A stretch of DNA of 64,000 bases from Paenibacillus sp. FSL K6-0276 (GTDB taxonomy: Bacteria; Bacillota; Bacilli; Paenibacillales; Paenibacillaceae), in the NCBI RefSeq assembly GCF_037977235.1, contig NZ_CP150276.1, forward strand, positions 1,860,001 through 1,924,000. Reading direction: 5' to 3'. The translations under genes were made by a program, and so were the position numbers. The notes beneath the pieces were generated by a model, which was not told the origin of the DNA, ran no database searches, and saw only the letters and a list, made by a program, of their open reading frames with translations. Of this stretch, positions 55,744 to 63,870 are shown one piece after another. Position 1 is the stretch's first letter, and the number at the start of each line of letters is the position of its first letter.

Positions 55744-56922
55744 TTATGAATCCTCCTTAGGAACCATTGTTATCATTCTCCCGTTTTTAACGGAGCTGTC
55801 CGTAGATAGGGATGGTATCCGTCGCTGTGTGAGTAGCAGATGGCGCGTATAAGACAGTGGATTCTCGGCGGCGAGCTTAGCAGCCCGGCGGTCGCCCGTC
55901 AGCCGGAATACCGTGCGCCCTGGCTTGGAATTTGCTTCTAGTAAATGAATCCGACCGCTCGAATCAATACCGAAATCTAGGCCGAGTTCTCCAAGCCTAC
56001 CGCATGCGGCCTCCAGAAGAGGAGGCAAGTATGCAGCTTCTGTAGCTATCTCATGCATGATGTCTTTTCCGTCCTGACCAAATTCTGCAAGCAAAAAGGG
56101 CAAGGGAGGAACCGCTGTTCCACCGCCATGCAGGTTCGAAGTCAGTGAACCATGATTACCCAGCCGAACGGCCATGCCGGTAAGAGCCCAGCGTCCGAAG
56201 CCATTCTTTTGCATCAATACACGCACATCGAACGGTTGCCCCTTACTATTAGTTAGGTGCAGATAAGGCTGTATAATATAGCGGCGTGAGCCGATAAATT
56301 CATGAATCCAGTTCAGTCCTTCATCCTGCGAGCTGAATACATATTGAAAGGGTGTATTAGCCCCATCGCGCCCTCGTACTCTTATGCCTCCGCCAGAGCT
56401 TCTGTTCTGCAGTATGGCATGTAATGTGCGTTTGCCATGAGAGCCTGCTTTAGGTTTTAGAAAGACCCCGTATTCTCTTTCAGCGAGCATAGTGCTTAAC
56501 TTGCGGGTACCGGTATAGAGTACGGTTTCTGGCAATAAAATAGCTGCTCTTCGGTTGCGCTTCAATATCTCATATACGCCCCATTTATCAGGTAAACCCC
56601 GTGACCAAGGTAGTGAGCGGTGAAGAAAAGAGAGTGCAGTCGAAGCTTCTTTTCTTTCTGTCAGACTATTGTAAAAACAGCGATTATAAATAATATCTGG
56701 TGGCGGAGAGGTCGTATTATGCCAGCTTCCATCTTTCCATGTATAACCGGTTATGGATGACCCGTCTGCCGCTACTCCGTCCGGATGAAACACGAGGACT
56801 TTAAGGTTATATCGCGGAGCTGCCCGGCATAAATGACTGCAAAATTCTGGCTCGGCGATCGGAGGATTCCCGTGGCGACGGCCCGTCATAATGCCGAGGA
56901 ACCCCATAGCTGTTTCAGTCAT
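55744..56922 (-). CDS. YheC/YheD-family ATP-grasp protein (paralogue 4, short form)
   Basis: 392 residues, short form. 'GVFLKPKAGSHGKRTLHAIL' ATP loop, 'QKNGFGRWALTGMAVRLGNH', and 'GELGLDFGIDSSGRIHLLEA' followed by 'NSKPGR'. AAGGAGG start site; 10 nt after the first gene of the operon. Closest in its conserved blocks to the canonical family pattern. Confidence 0.93.
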   Translation of the reverse strand: MTETAMGFLGIMTGRRHGNPPIAEPEFCSHLCRAAPRYNLKVLVFHPDGVAADGSSITGYTWKDGSWHNTTSPPPDIIYNRCFYNSLTERKEASTALSFLHRSLPWSRGLPDKWGVYEILKRNRRAAILLPETVLYTGTRKLSTMLAEREYGVFLKPKAGSHGKRTLHAILQNRSSGGGIRVRGRDGANTPFQYVFSSQDEGLNWIHEFIGSRRYIIQPYLHLTNSKGQPFDVRVLMQKNGFGRWALTGMAVRLGNHGSLTSNLHGGGTAVPPLPFLLAEFGQDGKDIMHEIATEAAYLPPLLEAACGRLGELGLDFGIDSSGRIHLLEANSKPGRTVFRLTGDRRAAKLAAENPLSYTRHLLLTQRRIPSLSTDSSVKNGRMITMVPKEDS

Positions 56923-56932
56923 TGTGTCCTCC

Positions 56933-58300
56933 TTATAAACCGGCCAAATAGCGACAATATAGAATCATTTGCTTGACGGACGGTCTGATTTTTTGATCGT
57001 TTAGCGGTGTATTATCGTTCTTGGAAGGTTTGGAGTTAACCTCCAAGAGCCATATTCGTCCGGATTGATCTAGTGCCAGGTCGATTCCGAGCTCTCCAAA
57101 ATGAGCGGGGATAAAGGTTTCTACGCCTCTTGCAATGGCAAGCGCTGCTCTCGGAAGCTGAAGCTGTACGCTATCCTTTGTGCCAGGAGGAAGGTTGCTC
57201 TTGCTAACAGCTTCACGGACAGTGCTGAGACTGCCACCTCTTGCTAAATTGGAGACGAAATGATTGCTTCCAGCGGTGCGAGCCACAATGGAGGTAACCC
57301 CCCATTTTCCGCTACCATTCTTCTGTACAAGTGCCCGAAAATCTACAGGCCGCCTTCCGAGCTCCATCAAAGGTAATCCTTGTTGGATCTGGTAACGTGT
57401 TGTCTTCATTTTGGGAGCAATAGACTGGTACAGTTTAGCTAAAGTCGTGTAGCTTTGCTTGCGTGTGCCTAAAGAGGTAGTAGACAACAAACGGTAACCT
57501 CCGCCTTCTTCTTTGGAGATTCGGAGAATGCCCTTGCCGAGACTGCCTCGTACAGGCTTTAGAAAAACACTTGGATAATGACTGCACATCTTCTTTACTA
57601 CAGCAAAACCGTTCAAAGCATGCGATTCCGGTAAATACCGCTGCAGGGTAGAGTCTTGCGCTAAAGCTTCAAATACTTCTGTCTTGTCAAGAAATTTTTC
57701 GTTGAAGAAATGCGTTCCATACCGTGATTTTACATCCGCCAAAAAATGCTGTACGCTAGGTTTGTTCTCCACCTTTCGCGTCGTTAGCCGATTGTTGATT
57801 ACATCGGCGATGGGCAGACTCAGTTTCCTCCAACCCTCGTTGTATACCCAGCCCTGGATGGAAGAGCTGCTTGTTTCCAGCGCTTCCGGGGTAAAGAAAT
57901 ATACATAGGCGCCTTGTTTGTGGCAGGCATTTGTTAATTCTCGACAGAACATGGTAATGGGTCCAAACAGTCTGTCGAGATTATCTGGATGGTCACGACT
58001 GACGAGTACACCGATCAACGGTCCAAGCCGCAAGGTGCGGCTTACAGAGCTGTAAGAGGCGTTGAGGGTTTGTCGGTCTTTCCATCCGGTCCGCCGCGCC
58101 AGTCCTTCGCTTACACGCAGGCTGTCGGATTTGGGAGTCGGGATAATGGTAACCTCCTGCCGGAAAGAGCCGAAAGCCAGCTGGAGCGTTCCGTGAGCCG
58201 GGATTTTGAGTCTTTTCATGGATCGTTCGCCAAGCATTATAGCGTTTTCCTGCAGGATGCCCGTGTGGACCGTATGGACCGGGATCTTGAATTGGGACAT
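56933..58300 (-). CDS. YheC/YheD-family ATP-grasp protein (paralogue 5, long form, operon-first)
   Basis: About 455 residues, long form with an N-terminal beta domain ('ENAIMLGERSMKRLKIPAHG', 'SVSRTLRLGPLIGVLVSRDH'). ATP-grasp motifs: 'FLKPVRGSLGKGILRISKEE', 'QKNGSGKWGVTSIVARTAGS', 'GELGIDLALDQSGRIWLLEV' followed by 'NSKPSK'. The frame is open from 58327, but the ATG at 58300 lies behind GAAGGAG at proper spacing. First gene of the minus-strand operon. The upstream region has CATATG-rich sequence, but I could not define a sigma-E or sigma-K promoter with confidence. Confidence 0.93.
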   Translation of the reverse strand: MSQFKIPVHTVHTGILQENAIMLGERSMKRLKIPAHGTLQLAFGSFRQEVTIIPTPKSDSLRVSEGLARRTGWKDRQTLNASYSSVSRTLRLGPLIGVLVSRDHPDNLDRLFGPITMFCRELTNACHKQGAYVYFFTPEALETSSSSIQGWVYNEGWRKLSLPIADVINNRLTTRKVENKPSVQHFLADVKSRYGTHFFNEKFLDKTEVFEALAQDSTLQRYLPESHALNGFAVVKKMCSHYPSVFLKPVRGSLGKGILRISKEEGGGYRLLSTTSLGTRKQSYTTLAKLYQSIAPKMKTTRYQIQQGLPLMELGRRPVDFRALVQKNGSGKWGVTSIVARTAGSNHFVSNLARGGSLSTVREAVSKSNLPPGTKDSVQLQLPRAALAIARGVETFIPAHFGELGIDLALDQSGRIWLLEVNSKPSKNDNTPLNDQKIRPSVKQMILYCRYLAGL

Positions 58301-58494
58301 CGTGGATCTCCTTCCGGTAGGCAGCATGATGCCGGCAATTTGGTAGCTAAGGGTTACATATCATTCATCATATGGAGACATATGACCCTTGGTGATTGAC
58401 CTACTCTTTAAAAACCTTGCCGCATCATTTCATAAGTCTGGCCCAAGAAGCGAAACAAGCATGGGATGAATGATTATTTGGAAACTTAAGCAAC
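58301..58494. other. Divergent intergenic region between the YheC/D operon and yheA
   Basis: About 190 bases with CATATG motifs (for example near 58376-58381) that could hold the operon promoter. No gene is seen. Confidence 0.4.
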
Positions 58495-58621
58495 GCTTTC
58501 GAAGTGAGTTTTGTACGAAGTAAATCTAGGAAGCGTATGCTCACAAAACTTTTAGCGTATGCTTTCGAAGAGAGTTTTGTACGAAGTAACTCTTGAGAAG
58601 CGTATGCTAACAAAACTTTTA
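58495..58621 (+). repeat. Tandem 61/62-bp direct repeat in the yheA leader
   Basis: Copy 1 (58495-58555) and copy 2 (58561-58621) both run from GCTTTCGAAG through GAGTTTTGTACGAAGTAA and GAAGCGTATGCT to ACAAAACTTTTAG. They differ at a few positions and by one indel. Each unit can form a stem by pairing AGTTTTGT with ACAAAACT. The second copy runs directly into the AGGAGG site of yheA. Confidence 0.88.
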
Positions 58622-58633
58622 GGAGGAATCATA

Positions 58634-58972
58634 ATGAGTATTCACGACAAAGCACATGAACTGGCGAAAGCCATTAAAGAGAGCAGTGAGGTAGCGGACA
58701 TCAGGAATTCGATGAAGCTCGTAGAAACAGATCCTGAAGCTAAAGCGATGCTCGACAACTTCCGTAATGGCCAAATGGAGCTTCAACAACGGATGATGAG
58801 CGGAGAAATGCCTCCACAGGAAGAAATGGAGAAGATGGAGAAGTTATTCGAGGTGCTTAACCTGAATCTTGGGATTCGCCGTCTGTTCGATGCGGAACGC
58901 CGTTTGAGTGTTGTAATCGAGGATGTAAACAAAATCATTACCGACAGCTTGTCGCAATTGTATGGTGAATAA
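58634..58972 (+). CDS. yheA: YlbF/YmcA-family protein YheA
   Basis: 112 residues, all-helical ('KAHELAKAIKESSEVADIRN', 'DPEAKAMLDNFRNGQMELQQ', 'LNLNLGIRRLFDAERRLSVV'), matching YheA of the YlbF/DUF964 family. Relatives YlbF and YmcA act with YaaT on RNase Y and on Spo0A phosphorylation; YheA itself is uncharacterised. A longer frame is open from 58559 through the leader repeat, but ATG 58634 follows AGGAGG. Its position beside YheC/YheD genes matches the yhe region of Bacillus. Confidence 0.93.
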   Translation: MSIHDKAHELAKAIKESSEVADIRNSMKLVETDPEAKAMLDNFRNGQMELQQRMMSGEMPPQEEMEKMEKLFEVLNLNLGIRRLFDAERRLSVVIEDVNKIITDSLSQLYGE

Positions 58973-59023
58973 ACGCTTTTATTAAGCGAATGTTCACTTA
59001 GAAAGTTTCAGCAGTGACAATCA

Positions 59024-59070
59024 AAAGAGGGTGTTCCCGAAGCCGTTTGGCATTGGAAACACCCTCTTAT
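59024..59070. terminator. Bidirectional terminator after yheA
   Basis: AAGAGGGTGTT pairs with AACACCCTCTT around a GC-rich loop. It serves yheA and the converging LURP-one-like gene. Confidence 0.8.
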
Positions 59071-59099
59071 TTCTTGTGACTAGTGTATGAGTAAACCCA

Positions 59100-59675
59100 C
59101 TAATTTTGTTTGCCTTCGATTGCGCAGAGAAGAATACCAGCAGCCAAACCTAGGCGGCGATCAAGCATTCCTTTGGGATCGTCGGAGAAGTCAGCGATGA
59201 TTTTTGTAACGAATGGGTTGAAATTTTGTTTGAAAGCCGGAATCGTTGTATCATCCATTTCGATATTATATTTTTGCGGGAAAATAGAGATGAAGCGGCG
59301 GAGTATAGCCATCGCGGTGCTGTCTTCCTTGATTTTTCCGATTTCTTGATCATGACGATCGAGAATCGTCCATTCATCTTTCAAAATGGATTTAAGTCCC
59401 TTACGGCGAAGAGCGCCAATATGCTCGCCAGTCTCCGAATCATGCACATCATAAACAGCACTAAAGTCGATGGCACTGCGGGCTTTTATTCGCAGAAGCT
59501 CCTTCTGCATGGACTCATCTGTGTACAGTGCAATATCCTCTTTCAACTTGAACGCTTTCATTTGCGAATAGAGTACAAGCTGCTCTGCGCTATCATAAAT
59601 ATGGAGTTTCGCACCCATGATCGAAAATACTTTTTTTCGAATTATGTATTCAGTATGATTATAAGTTGCATTCAA
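59100..59675 (-). CDS. LURP-one/Tubby C-terminal-like protein
   Basis: 191 residues. A 12-stranded Tubby-C/scramblase-like fold is suggested by 'EYIIRKKVFSIMGAKLHIYD', 'ELLRIKARSAIDFSAVYDVH', 'TGEHIGALRRKGLKSILKDE' and a C-terminal hydrophobic segment ('LGLAAGILLCAIEGKQN'). The role is unknown in bacteria; the fold tends to bind phosphoinositides or sit at membranes. TTG start about 10 nt after AGGAGG. Confidence 0.85.
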   Translation of the reverse strand: MNATYNHTEYIIRKKVFSIMGAKLHIYDSAEQLVLYSQMKAFKLKEDIALYTDESMQKELLRIKARSAIDFSAVYDVHDSETGEHIGALRRKGLKSILKDEWTILDRHDQEIGKIKEDSTAMAILRRFISIFPQKYNIEMDDTTIPAFKQNFNPFVTKIIADFSDDPKGMLDRRLGLAAGILLCAIEGKQN

Positions 59676-59761
59676 TTCAAAATCGCCTCCTAAAATAAAA
59701 TCATCATCTCATATATAAGCTTTGCTAGCTACATAAATGCGTACTATTATATTTCTCGCTT

Positions 59762-59800
59762 AAACGCTTACCGTCCTAAATAAGGACGCCGAAGGCGTTT
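59762..59800. repeat. Nested hairpin in the gap before 59925
   Basis: AAACGC...GCGTTT (outer) and CGTCCT-AAAT-AAGGACG (inner) form a nested hairpin. Unlike a terminator there is no T-run. Confidence 0.4.
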
Positions 59801-59924
59801 GTGCTTGTATATTTTTGAATAGAAGTATATTTTTTAGTGGACTTGCCTCATATTACGGACTTCATGTTCATAGAGTAGAGATATAGATTCGATTGAATAA
59901 CCTCTCTAAGAAGGAGCTGTTACT

Positions 59925-60209
59925 ATGAGAAAAAGAAACAAGTCTAAACATGTTATTTATCTGTTGCTGGCGTTGGCTATGCTTTTGTATGCACTGCCGA
60001 AGTTATCGCTTGCGAATGGGCCCAGTTGGGTATTTGGTTTTGGAGTCGTCTGGTCACTTTTCGCTTTTCTGGTCATTGCGGCACATCTTCATTTTATTAT
60101 TGGGGTTGATGAGGAGAAGACCAAGCGTTTGGAAGCTGTGCGAAAAGCAAAATTGGAGCAATGGCAGTCCAAATGGAAAGAAGAAACTAGAGTTACACAA
60201 AGATCATAG
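59925..60209 (+). CDS. Small membrane protein, unknown function
   Basis: 94 residues. A basic N-terminus, two TM helices (about 9-28 and 37-60, 'WSLFAFLVIAAHLHFIIGVD') and a charged C-terminal tail ('EEKTKRLEAVRKAKLEQWQS') that looks helical. Start behind AAGGAG. No family recognised. Confidence 0.72.
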   Translation: MRKRNKSKHVIYLLLALAMLLYALPKLSLANGPSWVFGFGVVWSLFAFLVIAAHLHFIIGVDEEKTKRLEAVRKAKLEQWQSKWKEETRVTQRS

Positions 60210-60305
60210 GATTGGGGTTGCGGTCCTTAAGTAACTAGATTTGATCAGCCCTTGAATCTCGCAAAAAGCGCCGAAATGGCGTAAAGAGAGGCATAATCAT
60301 ACGAA

Positions 60306-60359
60306 AAAGCCCACTAGCCAGTGGGCTTTAAATATACCCCTGCAAAGCTGCAGGGGTAT
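60306..60359. terminator. Two back-to-back hairpins between converging small genes
   Basis: AAAGCCCACT/AGTGGGCTTT (60306-60329) and ATACCCCTGC/GCAGGGGTAT (60334-60359). Both could stop transcription; A/T flanks fit either direction. Confidence 0.72.
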
Positions 60360-60364
60360 TAAAG

Positions 60365-60505
60365 TTATCGTCCGCCTGTAAAAGGATTGATCTCATCCGT
60401 GAGATCTTTTCCAGCTTTCTTTTCTTCTGCAGAAATCCGTTTTCCAAGAGCTGCGTAGTACCACGCCGCAGGAATGAGTAACGCGAGTATAAAAAGAAAT
60501 TGCAT
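60365..60505 (-). CDS. 46-residue small membrane protein
   Basis: Too short for usual gene calling, but the signals are good: AAGGGG before the ATG, one TM helix at the start ('MQFLFILALLIPAAWYYAAL'), then a charged tail 'GKRISAEEKKAGKDLTDEIN' ending PFTGGR, and a terminator hairpin after the stop. No known family. A competing frame on the same strand (60328-60513) has no such features. Confidence 0.6.
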   Translation of the reverse strand: MQFLFILALLIPAAWYYAALGKRISAEEKKAGKDLTDEINPFTGGR

Positions 60506-60878
60506 AAAGTCATCCCCTTTCACCTCTACATCATAACATATTTTTCCTTTTTTCTTAAGGGTCTATTCTCTATTCGTCTACCCAGTTTGTCTAACAAACG
60601 GATTACTTTTTACTGACCGAGCATTCTACTTCAAATACATAACTAGCGCTCCGCTGAGGCCATCTTGCAATGATCAGACTCTGAGTTTGATGGTTTGGGC
60701 AAAGACAGGGTTGTTAGGCAATTAGCAGGGCCGGTTGGAAAATTACCTGTTCTTCTTTGGTAACTGTATACAAGGAGATAATTGGAATCCCGAAGCTCAT
60801 GAATCGGTTGTACTGAGCCATTCTCTCCGTGTATACTGAGTACAGTATGGTACAGATCGGAGTACGGGGGTGTAACAG
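60506..60878. other. Intergenic region, nothing recognised
   Basis: 373 bases between the 46-residue ORF and ytoI. Open frames here give no recognisable protein. The last part carries GGGGGTG, the ytoI ribosome site. Confidence 0.45.
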
Positions 60879-62213
60879 TTGGAAGGTCAAGGCGATGCAA
60901 TTACTAAACACGAGCAACTGCTGCAGCATATTGAAAGACTTAAGGTAGGCTCCAAAATATCTGTTCGTAAGCTTGCAAAAGAAATGTTGGTCAGCGAGGG
61001 GACTGCATATCGTGCAGTTAAGGAAGCTGAGAATCTTGGGATTGTCATCACGAAGGAACGGATTGGTACAGTACGTGTAGAAAAGAAGCCTCGTAACATT
61101 TCTGAACAGCTGACGTTTGGTGACGTGGTTGATATTGTGGAGGGTCATGTTCTCGGCGGAGCTAGCGGACTGAGTAAACATCTACATAAATATGTAATCG
61201 GGGCGATGAAGGTCGACGCGATGATCCGTTATATTGACGCGGACAGTCTGCTTATTGTGGGTAACCGCGATGATGTTCACTCCTTGGCACTGGAACAGGG
61301 TGCCGGTGTTCTGGTTACAGGTGGTTTCGGGACAAGCCGTGAAGTTAAGGCGTTGGCGGACGAGCTGGACCTTCCGATTATATCTTCAAGACATGACACG
61401 TTTACAGTAGCATCAATGATTAACCGTGCGATTTTTGATAGATTAATTAAGAAGAAAATTATGTTAGTTGAGGATATTGTTGAAAGCAAGACGCGTCTGA
61501 ATACGTTGAAAATTTCAAGCACCGTCGGTGAGCTACGGCAGATTTCAGAGGACACTGGAGAGCAGCGTTTTCCCGTTACAGATGAATGGAACCGAGTGAT
61601 TGGTATTATCGGCCGACGCGAAGTAGAGGACCTGACGGAAGGGCAAAGTATTGAAAAGGCAATGGTTCGGAGTCCGGTTACCGCTGCACTGCATACTTCG
61701 CTAGCCTCAGCTGCGCAGATCATGATGTGGGAAGGCGTGGATTTCCTGCCCATTGTAGACCGTAACCGCAAATTGGTGGGCTCTCTAACTCGTAAAGAAG
61801 TGCTGCAAAGTTTGCGTGATGTACGTAACACGCCACAGCTTGGAGAGACCTTCGATCATCTCATCTGGAACGGTTTTGCGGATGAGCGGGATGAAGAGGG
61901 ACGATTGTTTTTTCATGGCTTTATTACTCCTCAGATGGCCACAGACCTTGGGACCATTTCTGAAGGTATATTGTCTACAATAATGACGCTCTCTGCGTTT
62001 AAGGCAGCCAAGGATATTACAGGAAATGACTATGTTGTAGATAATATGTCCACCTATTTTATTCGGCCGGTGCAGATCGAACACGCGATCGTTGTAATGC
62101 CGAGATTGCTCGAAATTAGTCGTCGTACATGTAAGCTTGAAATAGAGATCAGCTATTTGGATACCCTGGTAGCGAAAGCTGTCCTAATGCTGCAATCCAT
62201 TGATCACGGCTAA
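60879..62213 (+). CDS. ytoI: DRTGG/CBS/hotdog regulator YtoI
   Basis: 444 residues. N-terminal GntR-like winged helix (1-70, 'ISVRKLAKEMLVSEGTAYRA'), a DRTGG domain (about 75-185), two CBS motifs (about 190-310) and a C-terminal thioesterase-type hotdog domain (about 325-440, 'RLFFHGFITPQMATDLGTIS'). B. subtilis YtoI has the same layout and lies near ytpI, ytrH, ytrI and dnaE, as here. It probably binds DNA in response to a nucleotide or acyl-CoA ligand. TTG start. Confidence 0.92.
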   Translation: MEGQGDAITKHEQLLQHIERLKVGSKISVRKLAKEMLVSEGTAYRAVKEAENLGIVITKERIGTVRVEKKPRNISEQLTFGDVVDIVEGHVLGGASGLSKHLHKYVIGAMKVDAMIRYIDADSLLIVGNRDDVHSLALEQGAGVLVTGGFGTSREVKALADELDLPIISSRHDTFTVASMINRAIFDRLIKKKIMLVEDIVESKTRLNTLKISSTVGELRQISEDTGEQRFPVTDEWNRVIGIIGRREVEDLTEGQSIEKAMVRSPVTAALHTSLASAAQIMMWEGVDFLPIVDRNRKLVGSLTRKEVLQSLRDVRNTPQLGETFDHLIWNGFADERDEEGRLFFHGFITPQMATDLGTISEGILSTIMTLSAFKAAKDITGNDYVVDNMSTYFIRPVQIEHAIVVMPRLLEISRRTCKLEIEISYLDTLVAKAVLMLQSIDHG

Positions 62214-62238
62214 GACACAATGAATTATAAGCATGATA

Positions 62239-62283
62239 AATAGACTGCCCTCAACGATGATAGTGAGGGGAGTCTATTTTATT
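62239..62283. terminator. Terminator between ytoI and ytpI
   Basis: AATAGACT.CCCTCA pairs with TGAGGGGAGTCTATT; the two genes converge on it. Confidence 0.82.
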
Positions 62284-62308
62284 CTTGTGATACTATCAGG
62301 GGTATAGT

Positions 62309-62629
62309 CTAGGTTTTCGACTGATGTTGTTCTTGGCTGCGGCTACGGCTGTAATAACTATAGCTGCGTAGTCCTGAGAAAATGTTGAACACACCGATCA
62401 GAAGAAAGGCAGCTTCAACAATAATATTAACGGTGGAGCCACGAAACAGAAACATGGAAATCAGGGAAAGCGTTACGAGCATTGCGCCCAGCATCACATT
62501 CATGACAGAGCGTTTCAGCCCTTTATCTTGGGGATTTAAGGCACGGCGAGAGGATAAGCTGAACACAGCGGCACCGATTACAAAGATCACCAGCAGGATA
62601 AACAGTAAGTATTTGATAAATAAAACCAT
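62309..62629 (-). CDS. ytpI: YtpI-like membrane protein
   Basis: About 106 residues with three TM helices ('FIKYLLFILLVIFVIGAAVF', 'VMLGAMLVTLSLISMFLFRG', 'FLLIGVFNIFSGLRSYSYYS') and a basic tail. Matches YtpI in size, topology and location next to ytoI. Function unknown. The frame is open from 62680; the ATG at 62629 is chosen because AAGGAG lies about 10 nt upstream. Confidence 0.8.
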   Translation of the reverse strand: MVLFIKYLLFILLVIFVIGAAVFSLSSRRALNPQDKGLKRSVMNVMLGAMLVTLSLISMFLFRGSTVNIIVEAAFLLIGVFNIFSGLRSYSYYSRSRSQEQHQSKT

Positions 62630-62715
62630 GGACAGCCAGCTCCTTATCATGTCGTGCAAAAGTCTTGAAGTAATTTCCACTTTTGTCTGTCCATTATTGT
62701 ATCACACGATTGGTG

Positions 62716-63216
62716 TCAGCTGCGCTTAAAAGGACTGATTTCCACCCAGATTTGCAGGACGCCTTCCATGACGAGCATCGTCCGGATTTTGACAGAGTAT
62801 TCCTTATCACGCACAATGTATAGCTTGCCGTCCAACAGTAGTCTAACCAGTTTGCTGTCTGTGTCAATGTCGAACATGCTACGGCCGCGCATAGGCTCCA
62901 GGTCTGACCCCATTTGGCTTATAATTAATTTTACAGTTACGGGGTCAAGTGGGTTATCTTCTTTGGATTTGCTCTCCTCCGAACGGATTTTGATTTCTCT
63001 GATTACGGTAGAGGTATTATTGTATTTTTTGAGCGTCTGGATATCTTTCTGATACTGTTCAATTTGTACACGTAAGTCTTGATTATGCAGCCATAATACG
63101 TTATATCCTACATGGTAAATAGCATTGTATATCACGGCTCCCACGACGATCCCCAGCATGAATATAGCGGAAATTTGGGTGAATCTACGAAAACGACTGA
63201 ATGGTGGAACTCTCAC
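62716..63216 (-). CDS. ytrI: Sporulation membrane protein YtrI
   Basis: About 166 residues: one TM helix (about 15-37, 'ISAIFMLGIVVGAVIYNAIY'), a coiled-coil-like stretch ('NQDLRVQIEQYQKDIQTLKK') and a C-terminal domain. Matches YtrI, a sigma-E-controlled protein needed for efficient sporulation. A frame opens at 63243, overlapping ytrH by 22 bp. GTG 63216 is preferred, 8 nt after AGGGGG. Co-transcribed with ytrH. Confidence 0.85.
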   Translation of the reverse strand: MRVPPFSRFRRFTQISAIFMLGIVVGAVIYNAIYHVGYNVLWLHNQDLRVQIEQYQKDIQTLKKYNNTSTVIREIKIRSEESKSKEDNPLDPVTVKLIISQMGSDLEPMRGRSMFDIDTDSKLVRLLLDGKLYIVRDKEYSVKIRTMLVMEGVLQIWVEISPFKRS

Positions 63217-63221
63217 TGGCG

Positions 63222-63545
63222 TTACCCCCTGCCGCACACCCATTTTACTAGCTCGCTGCCCATATGAGCGCCGAGAAAAGCGAAGGCAAGATACATGATT
63301 TGCTTGATGGCGGGGGAGAGGTTGCCTCCAATCATATTGCTTTCAATGACCCGTAAAGGGTCCATAGTACCCCCTACAGCGGCGGCAAGTGCCCATATTT
63401 TAATCCGGTCTGCTACATCTAGCATCGTTTGCGTCGGCGGTTGCAGGGATACTACGGCGCCGATTCCGCCGACCATAGCTCCGCCAAGTACGATGCCGAA
63501 GGCGATAAAGAAATCGAGGATCGCTTTGCTCATAAAAATGCTCAT
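63222..63545 (-). CDS. ytrH: Sporulation protein YtrH
   Basis: 107 residues, two to three TM helices ('FFIAFGIVLGGAMVGGIGAV', 'IKQIMYLAFAFLGAHMGSEL'). YtrH of B. subtilis is a mother-cell membrane protein under sigma-E control. AAGGGG precedes the ATG. First gene of the ytrHI pair, divergent from dnaE. Confidence 0.9.
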   Translation of the reverse strand: MSIFMSKAILDFFIAFGIVLGGAMVGGIGAVVSLQPPTQTMLDVADRIKIWALAAAVGGTMDPLRVIESNMIGGNLSPAIKQIMYLAFAFLGAHMGSELVKWVCGRG

Positions 63546-63659
63546 AAAGGCCCCTTCCCGGACGAGGCATCTATAAATGCTGCCTGTCCATGTGCTCTTA
63601 ATCCATTCTATGGGCGGGTCCCCCTTTAATATGATAAAATAGTTTCATCTTATAGTGCG

Positions 63660-63831
63660 AGTTCAAAAAGTACGGTTTTCAGCACCGAGAAGATTGAAAG
63701 AAGGTAGAAAATGAGGAGCGGAGCGTAGTGGAAGCTACGTGAGCACCGGAAGTTTCGCCTGAATTCAATATTCGATGTCGAGTAAGCTTCTTGGGTTACT
63801 TCGTGATCAAAAGCGGACTTTTTGAACAACT
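63660..63831. repeat. MITE-like element, about 170 bp
   Basis: Terminal inverted repeats: GTTCAAAAAGTACGGTTTTC at the left (63661-63680) and, reversed, GTTCAAAAAGTCCGCTTTTG at the right (63808-63827), matching at 17 of 20 positions. No coding potential inside. It lies between ytrH and dnaE. It resembles a sequence I recall as recurrent in Paenibacillus intergenic regions. Confidence 0.7.
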
Positions 63832-63870
63832 ATTTATGTTTGATTTTTGTAGTAGAAAGGAAGTGGGATA

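Noticed and set aside
58361..58400. CATATG-rich stretch as mother-cell promoter of the YheC/D operon
   Set aside because: Several CATA motifs occur, but none has a matching -35 at the right distance.
60643..61181. Minus-strand frames overlapping the start of ytoI
   Set aside because: The products are not protein-like and overlap a well-supported gene.
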